From: HGM13233 sp964478515
GTDB lineage: Bacteria; Bacillota; Clostridia; Oscillospirales; Ruminococcaceae
Reading direction: 5' to 3'
DNA: 64,000 nt
NCBI GenBank assembly: GCA_964478515.1
Contig: CAYZIL010000007.1
Location: 1-64,000 of the forward strand
Shown: piece by piece, positions 50,604 to 58,325 of the stretch
Layout: each line of letters begins with the position of its first letter
How positions within the stretch are numbered: position 1 is the stretch's first letter
Notes under the pieces: generated by a model
What the model saw: only the letters and a program-made list of their open reading frames with translations
What the model was told of the DNA's origin: nothing
Databases searched by the model: none
Translations under genes and position numbers: made by a program

Positions 50604-51726
50604 CAAAAGCATTGTGATCGGCCTTAAGAACATGAGCGTACAGCGCAAGTACAACTTGATGCGCATGCTCGTAGCCATTGTTATCGGTCTGAGTTTTGCG
50701 ACGGTGCTTATCGTTCTGACGGCAGCCAAGCCCGGCGAGGCGCTTAGTTATTTCTACACCGCGCCGCTGCAGAGCCTGAGCTATTTTTCCGCCATGGTAG
50801 AGCGGATGATTCCGCTGCTGTTTACCGGCACTGCCGTGTGCATAATGTTTTCGGCCAACCAGTTCAACCTCGGTCTTGAGGGCGCGTTTTACCTCGGCGG
50901 CTTCGTCGCCGCGCTGTCGGGACTCTACCTCGTCTCCGGCATAAAGGTACTCAGCCCCGTAGTGGCAATACTGCTCGGCGGCTTTACCGGCGCGGTGATA
51001 ACGCTGATACCGTCGCTGCTGCAATACAAATGGAAAGCAAACATCATTGTCTCGACGCTGATGATGAACTACGTCTGCTTGTATTTCGGTTTGTACTTGC
51101 TCTACCACCATTTCAAAGACCCGGCATCCAGCCAGCACACCTATGCGCTGCCGGACGGTTCGCGGCTCTCAACGCTCATCCCCAAGACAAAAATTCATCC
51201 CGGCATAATTATTGCGCTGGTGATTGTGGTGCTGGCCTGGCTGTTCCTCTACCGCACCAAGTGGGGCTTTAAGCTGCGTGTGGTCGGCCAGAACCCGACG
51301 TTTGCCAAGTATGCCGGCATGAGCGTCGGCGCCATAGCCATAATCAGCCAGGTCATCGGCGGCTTTATCGGCGGCGTCGGCGGCGCGTGCCAGATGCTCG
51401 GTTTGTACGAGCGCTTCAACTGGATTGAGCTTACCGGCTACGGCTGGGACGGCGTTACCATAGCAATTTTCGCCAAAAACAACCCCAAGAACCTGCCGCT
51501 GGCGACGCTGTTCATCGCCTACTTGCGCACCGGCGCCTACGTAATGTCCTATAAAGCCGGCGTGCAAAGCGATATAGTCAAGGTCGTTGAGGGCATAATG
51601 GTTCTCTTCCTGTTGGCAGAGCAATTCCTGTTCGGCACCTACAAGAAGATGGTGTTCAAGGACGCCGCCGCCAAGCGCAGCGAGCGCGAAAAGCAGGAGG
51701 CTCTGGCCGGAAAGGAGAACGCGTAA
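50596..51726 (+). CDS. Nucleoside ABC importer permease 1
   Basis: 376 residues from the Met at 50596 (CGGAGGTGCCGTCC upstream), overlapping the ATPase end by 8 nt. About eight membrane helices. SANQFNLGLEGAFYLGGFVAAL and GFKLRVVGQNPTFAKYAGMS are the family motifs, the latter being the coupling region. The charged C-terminal tail is rich in Lys/Glu. Confidence 0.92.
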   Translation: MRNKSIVIGLKNMSVQRKYNLMRMLVAIVIGLSFATVLIVLTAAKPGEALSYFYTAPLQSLSYFSAMVERMIPLLFTGTAVCIMFSANQFNLGLEGAFYLGGFVAALSGLYLVSGIKVLSPVVAILLGGFTGAVITLIPSLLQYKWKANIIVSTLMMNYVCLYFGLYLLYHHFKDPASSQHTYALPDGSRLSTLIPKTKIHPGIIIALVIVVLAWLFLYRTKWGFKLRVVGQNPTFAKYAGMSVGAIAIISQVIGGFIGGVGGACQMLGLYERFNWIELTGYGWDGVTIAIFAKNNPKNLPLATLFIAYLRTGAYVMSYKAGVQSDIVKVVEGIMVLFLLAEQFLFGTYKKMVFKDAAAKRSEREKQEALAGKENA

Positions 51727-52658
51727 TGGAATTTTTTAAGACGATTTTTCTCAACCCCAACTTCTATTACACGATACTGCGTGTCTCCGCGCCGATAATG
51801 TTCGCCGCAATCGGCTGTGCTATTGCACAAAAGGCCGGCAGCATAAACATGGGCATGGAGGGCATAATGCAGGTCTCGGCGCTGACCGGCGTTCTGGTGT
51901 CCGCCTTCGGCGGCGGAGTTTGGCTCGGTCTTGTGTGCGCCGTAATAATGGGCACAATTTGGGGACTCGGCGTCGCCTACTTCTCGCTGAAGCTGCGCGT
52001 CGACATAATCCTTGTCGGTATCGCAATCAACTCTATCGGCGCCGGCGCTACGGTCTTTGCCATGTATGTTTTCACCGGTGACCGCGCCACCACGACGTCG
52101 CTGCAAAGCGGCTATCTGCCGCAGGTGGAAATACCGCTTATCAAAGACATTCCCGTTATCGGTCAAATACTTTCCAACCACAACGTGCTGACCTACGTCG
52201 CCTATATTGCCGTAGCGGTCATTGCGTTTCTGCTTTACAAAACGCGCATGGGACTGCGCATTCGCGCCGTGGGTGAAAACCCGGACGCCGCGAGTTCCGT
52301 CGGCGTCAGCGTCAACAAAATAAAGACGATAGCGCTGGCAATATCCGGCGCGCTGGGCGGCTTTGCCGGCGCCTACATGTCTATGGCATACCTGTCGTTC
52401 TTCTCCAAGGGCCTGACAGCCGGCCGCGGCTTTATCGGTCTTGCCGCGTGCGCCATGGGCAACGCCACACCGCTCGGCACAATGTTGACCACCATGCTGT
52501 TCGGCTTCTTCTACGCGCTGTCCAACTTTGCGCGCACGTTCAATATGCCCGACCAGTTGGTGTCGATGCTGCCCTACGTCGCCGTCATGATCGGCCTTGT
52601 CATCTATTCAATAATTAAACGCAACAAGGAAATGAAAAAGCTCAACCAGAAGGATTGA
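51726..52658 (+). CDS. Nucleoside ABC importer permease 2
   Basis: 310 residues, about eight helices. AQKAGSINMGMEGIMQVSALTG, GLRIRAVGENPDAASSVGVS and AAGRGFIGLA-like TAGRGFIGLAACAMG are typical. Start overlaps the previous stop (TAATG). Last gene before a strong terminator. Confidence 0.92.
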   Translation: MEFFKTIFLNPNFYYTILRVSAPIMFAAIGCAIAQKAGSINMGMEGIMQVSALTGVLVSAFGGGVWLGLVCAVIMGTIWGLGVAYFSLKLRVDIILVGIAINSIGAGATVFAMYVFTGDRATTTSLQSGYLPQVEIPLIKDIPVIGQILSNHNVLTYVAYIAVAVIAFLLYKTRMGLRIRAVGENPDAASSVGVSVNKIKTIALAISGALGGFAGAYMSMAYLSFFSKGLTAGRGFIGLAACAMGNATPLGTMLTTMLFGFFYALSNFARTFNMPDQLVSMLPYVAVMIGLVIYSIIKRNKEMKKLNQKD

Positions 52659-52681
52659 CGTTGCGGCAAAAAAACACTCAG

Positions 52682-52715
52682 AGCGCCCGAAAGCATTTGC
52701 TTTCGGGCGCTTTTG
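52682..52715 (+). terminator. Terminator of the nucleoside importer operon
   Basis: A 13-bp stem AGCGCCCGAAAGC/GCTTTCGGGCGCT, 4-nt loop, then TTT. A second A/T-rich hairpin, CGCAAAAAAA/TTTTTTTGCG, follows at 52722-52745. Confidence 0.85.
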
Positions 52716-52804
52716 TCGCCGCGCAAAAAAAATCGTTTTTTTGCGGCTTCTGAAGAAATTTGCGCAGCATGCTCGTTTTATCATATGTATGAAAGGAGCT
52801 GCAA

Positions 52805-53572
52805 ATGGAACTGCTTAAAGTAAACGATTTGAAAAAGACTTACAACGCCCGTATAGGCCGCAAGCCCTGCCGGGCGCTGCGTGGATTGAGTTTTACCGTA
52901 GACGAGGGCGAGTTTGTCGCCATTATGGGGGCGTCGGGTTCGGGAAAAACGACGCTGCTAAACATAATCGCCTCGCTCGACCGGCCGACTGCCGGCAGCG
53001 TGCTGCTGTGCGGGCGCGACTTTTCCACAATTCGCGACCGCGAGCTCGCCGCTTTCCGGCGCGAGAATCTCGGTTTCGTATTCCAGGACTTCAATTTGCT
53101 GGACAGCTTTTCGCTGCGCGACAATATTTTGCTGCCGCTGGTGCTTTCGGAAATGCCGCTGGCCGAAATGGAGAGCCGCCTCAAGCCCATAGCGCAGGCG
53201 CTGGGTATTGAGTCGCTGCTGGACAAATATCCGTACGAAGTGTCCGGCGGTGAAAAACAGCGCGCCGCCGTGGCGCGCGCCGTAATTACCGAACCGCGCA
53301 TTTTGCTTGCCGACGAACCTACCGGCGCGCTCGACTCGGTGGCGTCGCGCAACCTGCTGGGCCAGTTTTCTGCGCTCAACGAGCAGGGCCAGACGATACT
53401 TATGGTAACGCACAGCGCCAACGCCGCCAGCTATGCCTCGCGGGTAATATTTATTCGCGACGGCGAAATAGTAGAGCAGCTGTGGCGTGAACAGGAGGAC
53501 AGGCACAAGTTTTTCGACCGCATTGTGGCCGCGCTGGCGGCAAGCAGCGACGGGGGTGCGGACATTGCATAA
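52805..53572 (+). CDS. ABC ATPase (BceA/FtsE-like)
   Basis: 255 residues. Walker A GASGSGKTT, FVFQDFNLLDSFSLRDNI (Q-loop in the BceA/FtsE style), signature VSGGEKQRAAVARAV, Walker B LLADEPTGALDS and switch His in VTHSANAASYASR. Pairs with the large permease downstream, which it overlaps. AAAGGAGCTGCAA precedes the ATG. Confidence 0.93.
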   Translation: MELLKVNDLKKTYNARIGRKPCRALRGLSFTVDEGEFVAIMGASGSGKTTLLNIIASLDRPTAGSVLLCGRDFSTIRDRELAAFRRENLGFVFQDFNLLDSFSLRDNILLPLVLSEMPLAEMESRLKPIAQALGIESLLDKYPYEVSGGEKQRAAVARAVITEPRILLADEPTGALDSVASRNLLGQFSALNEQGQTILMVTHSANAASYASRVIFIRDGEIVEQLWREQEDRHKFFDRIVAALAASSDGGADIA

Positions 53573-55571
53573 AAACAGAATGCTGCGGCGGCTGGCGGCG
53601 GCAAATCTGCGCCGTAACCGGCGAATGTACCTGCCTTACGGTATAGCCTGCGCCATCATGGCGGCGATGTTCTTTATAATTATCAACACCGTGTTTTCCA
53701 AAAGTATTGCCTCTATGAGTTTCGGCGGCACGACTATGGCGGTGCTGGTATTCGGCCTGGTCGTGATGACGCTTTTTACCGTCGGATATATATTTTATCT
53801 CAACAGTTTTCTCATTAAGCGCCGCAAGAAGGAGCTGGGCCTATACGCGGTGCTCGGTATGGAAAAAAGACATATCGCCCGCATGATATTTGACGAGAAT
53901 TTTATGCTCAGCGGCGGCTCGCTGCTGGCGGGGCTGCTTGCGGGCACCCTGCTCGGGCGGGGCCTGTTCGCGCTTATGCTCAAACTTATGGACGTGGCGC
54001 GCGGCAGTACCTTTGTGCTGTCGCCGGCGGCGTACCTGGTTACCGCGGCGGTCTTTGGCTGCATATTTCTGCTCACGACGTTTTACAACCGCATTTCCGT
54101 TGCCCGTTCCAAGCCCATTGAGCTGCTCGGTGGCGCCGGTAAGGCGGAAAAACAGCTGCGCGGCACGGTGCCGCTGGCTATATTCGGCCTGTTGCTGCTG
54201 TTGAGCGCCTATGCCGCGGCGATATTTATTCGCAGCGCAGCCGTCTCGGTCGGACTGTTCTGGCCGGCTGTCATTTTGGTAATAGCCGCTACCTACGCGC
54301 TTTTTACCGCCGGCAGTCAGCTGGTGCTGAACGCAATTAAGAAAAACAAAAAACTGTATTACCGGCCGAAAAATTTTATCTCGGTGTCCGGACTTATTTA
54401 CCGGATGAAACAGAATGCGGCGGGTCTTGCCAACATCTGCATACTTTCGACCATGGTGCTCGTTACGGTCTCCAGCGTCTGCTCGCTCTATTTCGGGCAG
54501 GAGAAGATACTTGCAGCGCAAAACCCAAGCGACTATGAGCTGACCGTTTATACCGACGGCGAACAAGTCGACTTACAGCCCGCCGCCGATTGCATTACCG
54601 ACAGCGCCGCTGCCGCCGGCGTCGTCGTAGAACGAATGTACCAGTACACGCGCGTCAGCGGTCAGCTGTTGCTTAGCGACGGCGCGCTGACGTTTGCAAA
54701 CGCCGACGGTGAAATAGACTACGGCGGGCTGAGTGGAGCCAACGCGCTGCGCAGATACAGCGTAATAACCTCCGCAGACTATGCCGCGGCCACCGGCCGG
54801 CAGCTGACGCTCGCCGCCGGCGAGACTGCGGTGCTCAGCAGTGAGCAGGTGGATACCGGCACAATAAATATTAACGGCAGCGACTGGACGCTCACCGACT
54901 GGTATGACGACACTTGCTTTACCGCTTGCAAAAACTCGCAAAACGACGACGAGGTCTTTTTTGTGGTTGCCGACGAGGCCGCCCGCACACAATTGACTGC
55001 GGCGCTTTCACCGAGCGGCGACCACACGCCCATAGAAGTACTGGCTGCCGACTTTAACGGCGACAGCGAGGCGCGGCTGGCCCTGTGTACGGGGCTTGCG
55101 ACCGGCGTTGTAAAAGCACTTGGCGAAGATGCCACGCTGTCGGTCGACAGCATAGACCTTTTGAGAGTCGAAAGTTACGGCATGTACGGCGGACTGCTGT
55201 TCATGGGCATGTTTTTCGCGGTGCTGTTCTTGATTAATACCATACTTATAATGTACTTCAAACAGGTCAGCGAGGGCCTTGAGGACAGCGAGCGCTACGC
55301 CATACTGCAAAAAGTGGGCCTTTCCGACAGCGAGGTAAAAGCGACAATCAACCGCCAGGTGCTGATAGTGTTTTTTCTGCCGCTGGCAGCGGCGGTGGTG
55401 CATATCCTCGCGGCGAGCAACATGCTGCGCAATATAATGGCGGTCTTTGTTATGACCGACGCGGCGCTTACCTATTTGTGTATTGCCGTGACTACGGTGG
55501 TGTTCGCGCTTATATACGTACTGGCGTTCCGCGCCACGTCAAAAGTGTATTACCGCCTGGTCAAAAGATGA
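53565..55571 (+). CDS. BceB-type ABC permease (FtsX-like, large extracellular loop)
   Basis: 668 residues from a TTG at 53565 following GGGGGTG; an ATG at 53580 is the alternative. NLRRNRRMYLPYGIACAIM at the N-terminus and KRRKKELGLYAVLGMEKRHIARM are the BceB signature. About ten helices; the extracellular loop (roughly 330-550) is rich in Asp/Thr/Ala. Such systems sense and detoxify peptide antibiotics with a BceRS two-component pair; none is present nearby. Confidence 0.87.
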   Translation: MHKNRMLRRLAAANLRRNRRMYLPYGIACAIMAAMFFIIINTVFSKSIASMSFGGTTMAVLVFGLVVMTLFTVGYIFYLNSFLIKRRKKELGLYAVLGMEKRHIARMIFDENFMLSGGSLLAGLLAGTLLGRGLFALMLKLMDVARGSTFVLSPAAYLVTAAVFGCIFLLTTFYNRISVARSKPIELLGGAGKAEKQLRGTVPLAIFGLLLLLSAYAAAIFIRSAAVSVGLFWPAVILVIAATYALFTAGSQLVLNAIKKNKKLYYRPKNFISVSGLIYRMKQNAAGLANICILSTMVLVTVSSVCSLYFGQEKILAAQNPSDYELTVYTDGEQVDLQPAADCITDSAAAAGVVVERMYQYTRVSGQLLLSDGALTFANADGEIDYGGLSGANALRRYSVITSADYAAATGRQLTLAAGETAVLSSEQVDTGTININGSDWTLTDWYDDTCFTACKNSQNDDEVFFVVADEAARTQLTAALSPSGDHTPIEVLAADFNGDSEARLALCTGLATGVVKALGEDATLSVDSIDLLRVESYGMYGGLLFMGMFFAVLFLINTILIMYFKQVSEGLEDSERYAILQKVGLSDSEVKATINRQVLIVFFLPLAAAVVHILAASNMLRNIMAVFVMTDAALTYLCIAVTTVVFALIYVLAFRATSKVYYRLVKR

Positions 55572-55614
55572 TAAAAAGCCGCGGCGCATCTTACTGCTTG
55601 CGGTGAATAAAAAT

Positions 55615-55663
55615 AGCGGCGGCAGTCGCGAGTGTTCTCGCGACTGCCGCCGCTGCCGTTTTT
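55615..55663 (+). terminator. Terminator of the BceAB-like operon
   Basis: An 18-bp perfect stem (55615-55632 with 55637-55654), TGTT loop, then GCCGTTTTT. Confidence 0.85.
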
Positions 55664-55695
55664 CGGTCAATGCTTTCTGAAAGGCGCAAGCGCTG

Positions 55696-55730
55696 TTGAC
55701 AGCAGCAACTGTAACAGATATACTTACAGT
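55696..55730 (+). promoter_or_regulatory. Rhodanese promoter with ACTGTAA/TTACAGT dyad
   Basis: TTGACA (55696-55701), a 17-bp spacer and TATACT (55719-55724). The inverted repeat ACTGTAA (55708-55714) and TTACAGT (55724-55730) straddles the -10. ACTGTAAC recurs at the Rrf2 promoter (56342-56349). Confidence 0.75.
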
Positions 55731-55761
55731 AAGAACCGTCTGAAGAAGAAAGGATGTCAAA

Positions 55762-56163
55762 ATGAAAAAAACAGCTGTTGCTCTTATTGTGCTCGTAGTG
55801 GCTGCGCTGGCAGTCGGCTGCGGCTCGCTTAAAGGACACACAGAGAGTACCGTCACGCCCATAACCGCCGACGAGCTGCGCGAAATGCTGGCCGACGGCA
55901 CGGTGACGCTGGTCGACGTGCGCAGCGAGCAGGAATATGCCGCCGCCCACATAGACGGCGCGATTCTCATCCCGCTTGACACTATCGGCGACGAGCAGCC
56001 GGTGCTGCTGCCCGACACCGGCGCAACAATTGCTGTCTACTGCCGCACCGGCGTGCGCAGCGCCCAGGCCGCGTCGGCGCTCGCAGCGTTGGGGTACACC
56101 GACGTCAGAGATCTCGGCGGCATCGAAACCGACTGGCCCTACGAAACCGTCAGCGGCGAGTAG
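55762..56163 (+). CDS. Rhodanese-domain lipoprotein
   Basis: 133 residues. Signal peptide with lipobox AVGC at Cys20. One rhodanese domain: VTLVDVRSEQEYAAAHIDGAIL, and the active-site loop YCRTGVRSAQAA with the persulfide Cys. It handles sulfane sulfur outside the membrane. AGAAAGGATGTCAAA precedes the ATG. Confidence 0.9.
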   Translation: MKKTAVALIVLVVAALAVGCGSLKGHTESTVTPITADELREMLADGTVTLVDVRSEQEYAAAHIDGAILIPLDTIGDEQPVLLPDTGATIAVYCRTGVRSAQAASALAALGYTDVRDLGGIETDWPYETVSGE

Positions 56164-56308
56164 ACCGCTTGCGGGCTGAGCGGCGAATTTTTTTGGCTCT
56201 CAAGCTGACTTGACGCCGAGTGCCGCGAGTTTGCTTTTTTCGCCGGCGCGGCCAACCTCAACACCGGTTTTATGTGGGAATATTTTGTGTCGGCCGTGCT
56301 TGCCGGAT

Positions 56309-56349
56309 TTGACGCGGCACGGCCGCTGCGCTACAATATAAACTGTAAC
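56309..56349 (+). promoter_or_regulatory. Rrf2 gene promoter
   Basis: TTGACG (56309-56314), a 17-bp spacer and TACAAT (56332-56337), followed by ACTGTAAC (56342-56349), the same half-site as in the rhodanese promoter. It is a candidate Rrf2 binding site near +1. Confidence 0.65.
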
Positions 56350-56370
56350 CGGAAAGAGAGCGGAATAAAT

Positions 56371-56793
56371 ATGACTGCTGAATTTACTATTGCTGTTCAC
56401 GCGCTGGTATATTTGGACGAGCGCAACTGTCCCTTAAAAAGCGAGGAGATTGCCGGCAATGTGTGCACCAACCCGGCGCGCATCCGCAAGGTGATGGCAA
56501 AACTGAAAAAAGCCGGACTCGTCGCCGCCAAAGAGGGCGCCGACGGCGGCTACCGCTTTGAGCTGGAGCCGCAGCAGGTAACGCTGCTGAGCGTCTGCGA
56601 GGCTGTCGGCGGCTGCGACGTTGCGTCGTCCTGGCGCTCCGGGCGCCCCGACGTTCCCTGTATGGTCGCCTCGGGCATGGCGGCGGTGATGGACGGGCTC
56701 TACCAAGACCTGAACGGCGCCTGCCGCGGCCGGCTGGGCGAATGGACGCTCGCCGACATTGAAAAGCGGCTGTCGGCGCGCGCGGGGGAATAG
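56371..56793 (+). CDS. Rrf2 family transcriptional regulator
   Basis: 140 residues from the Met at 56371. Winged HTH: MTAEFTIAVHALVYLDERN, LKSEEIAGNVCTNPARIRKV, MAKLKKAGLVAAKEGADGGY (R/GxGGY-like turn), LSVCEAVGG. Several Cys lie in the effector half, but not in the three-Cys Fe-S spacing of IscR, so the signal may be thiol-based or different. Shared sequence at its own and the rhodanese promoter suggests it controls both. Confidence 0.88.
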   Translation: MTAEFTIAVHALVYLDERNCPLKSEEIAGNVCTNPARIRKVMAKLKKAGLVAAKEGADGGYRFELEPQQVTLLSVCEAVGGCDVASSWRSGRPDVPCMVASGMAAVMDGLYQDLNGACRGRLGEWTLADIEKRLSARAGE

Positions 56794-56795
56794 AT

Positions 56796-57110
56796 ATGCT
56801 TTACTGCGAAAAATGCGCGCTGTTGTGCGAGCACAGCTGTCCCAACTGCGGGCCAAAAAAAGCGCGCAGGCTGCGCGCGCCGCGCGCAGACGACCCGGTG
56901 CTGCTGTGCGAAAAGCAGCAGTTGTGGTCGGCTATGGTCGAGGACGCGCTGAAAGACGCCGGTATACCTTTTTTGCGCCGCAACATGCTGGGCGCCGCGC
57001 TTACCGTCTATGTCGGCAGCGGCGGCGAGGTCTGCCGCTATTTTGTCAATTACGCCGATTACGAGCGTGCGGCGGCGGTAGTCGGCGCGCTGTTCCCGGC
57101 AGATTGTTGA
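56796..57110 (+). CDS. Small zinc-ribbon protein with DUF2007-like domain
   Basis: 104 residues. MLYCEKCALLCEHSCPNCG carries paired Cys for zinc; the C-terminal part (PVLLCEKQQLWSAMVEDALK, GIPFLRRNM, VYVGSGGEVCRYFVNYADYE) resembles the DUF2007 signal-transduction-like domain. Starts two bases after the Rrf2 stop, so it is co-translated. Function unknown. Confidence 0.75.
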   Translation: MLYCEKCALLCEHSCPNCGPKKARRLRAPRADDPVLLCEKQQLWSAMVEDALKDAGIPFLRRNMLGAALTVYVGSGGEVCRYFVNYADYERAAAVVGALFPADC

Positions 57111-57131
57111 GACACATTTCAAATATTATGT

Positions 57132-57178
57132 ACAAAAGCGGGCGAGTGTCGAACTTTGCGACACTTACCCGCTTTTGT
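57132..57178. terminator. Imperfect bidirectional terminator
   Basis: ACAAAAGCGGG...CCCGCTTTTGT with an inner AGTGTCG/CGACACT stem; T-run on both sides. Confidence 0.7.
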
Positions 57179-57259
57179 CTATTAACAACTTCTGGCAGCG
57201 ATGTTATGTTTACAGGTGAAGAAAAGAGTGCCGCTCACAGCGGCGGGAGGTAATAATAA

Positions 57260-57823
57260 ATGAGAAAAGTTATCTATTGGCTGACGCCGGTATTCAGCGT
57301 ATTGTTGATAGTTGCCGGTGTTTGGGCGCTGTTTGACCCGGCAGCGACGCTGGTGTCGTTCGCCTGGTTTATCGGATTGGTCATGATGGTATGCGGCGTG
57401 TGCGAAATAGCCGCATTCGCCTGCGAACACAACATTGTGCCCGGCGCCGGCTGGCTGCTGGCAGACGGAATTCTGACCGTACTGATGTCAATTTTCGTGT
57501 TGTTCAACAATATGCTAACCGCCGCGGCGCTGCCCTACATGTTCGGCATGTGGGCAATAATCAGCGGCATTCAGCGAACGGTGATGTCGTTCGACCTCAA
57601 AAGCGCCCGCGTGCGCGGCTGGGGTTGGATGACGGCGCTGGGTATTCTCACCGCGCTGCTGGGCGTGGTCGCCTTTATTGAGCCGGTAGTTGGCGCCGCC
57701 GCGCTGACGGTGATGGTCTACTGGTTCCTGATAAGCTACGGCGTCACCTCGCTGGTGGTTTGGTCCAGAGTCAACAGCGCCCGCCGCTTTGCTCTTGACG
57801 TGCGCGATTCTCTTGTAAAATAG
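57260..57823 (+). CDS. HdeD/DUF308-family membrane protein
   Basis: 187 residues with six membrane helices in three pairs. LLIVAGVWALFDPAATLVSF, MVCGVCEIAAF and ALGILTALLGVVAFIEP are the DUF308 repeat-like motif, found three times. HdeD-like proteins are linked to acid resistance in enterics; role here unknown. GGGAGGTAATAATAA before the ATG. Confidence 0.88.
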   Translation: MRKVIYWLTPVFSVLLIVAGVWALFDPAATLVSFAWFIGLVMMVCGVCEIAAFACEHNIVPGAGWLLADGILTVLMSIFVLFNNMLTAAALPYMFGMWAIISGIQRTVMSFDLKSARVRGWGWMTALGILTALLGVVAFIEPVVGAAALTVMVYWFLISYGVTSLVVWSRVNSARRFALDVRDSLVK

Positions 57824-57884
57824 GAAAAACACTCGCACGTCGCAGCCGCAAAAGAAAAAGGCTATTCTGCCGTTTTGTGAAGCG

Positions 57885-58042
57885 ACCTCAAATAATTTGA
57901 CAAGTATTTGAGGTGATAATTGTTCAAGCCGCTCAGAGGGCTTGTTGTCTGTGAACCGCAGGCGGCAAGCCCTTTAGCTTTGCCTTAGTACGGCGGCTGT
58001 TGCAGCAGTCGAGGCAGTTGGTAAGCCCGGCTTTCAACTGCC
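57885..58042. ncRNA. Candidate structured RNA region with three strong inverted repeats
   Basis: In the 502-bp gap between genes at 57823 and 58326: ACCTCAAATA/TATTTGAGGT (57885-57914, perfect, 10-nt loop); AGGGCTTG/CAAGCCCT (57937-57944, 57966-57973); and GGCAGTTG...CAACTGCC (58013-58042) with an inner AAGCC/GGCTT stem. No ORF in the gap has a ribosome site and family match. No known RNA family recognised. Confidence 0.35.
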
Positions 58043-58274
58043 CGAGTGACTCGAACCTCCTGAGAAAAAGCAATTCACATTGTAAGAAGGGCAAAAAATT
58101 TCAAGCACAGCATGGTCCAAACAGTTTTCTTGCGGCGCGTGCTTTGCCGAATGCCTTTGCCGTCAGCATTTTCCGGCGCTGTTTGTGTTGGTACTGCAAT
58201 TCCTGTTCAGAATTTTAATAAGCAGCGGCAACGGCGCGGCGCAAGGGTGCGACACCTATATTTACATTCTTTTG

Positions 58275-58304
58275 TTGAAATGTTCTTTGCTCGCGCGGTA
58301 AAAT
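58275..58304 (+). promoter_or_regulatory. Promoter of the TVP38/GNAT-like gene
   Basis: TTGAAA (58275-58280), an 18-bp spacer and TAAAAT (58299-58304), 22 bp before the start codon. Confidence 0.7.
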
Positions 58305-58325
58305 AGTTTTACAAGCGGGGGAGAC

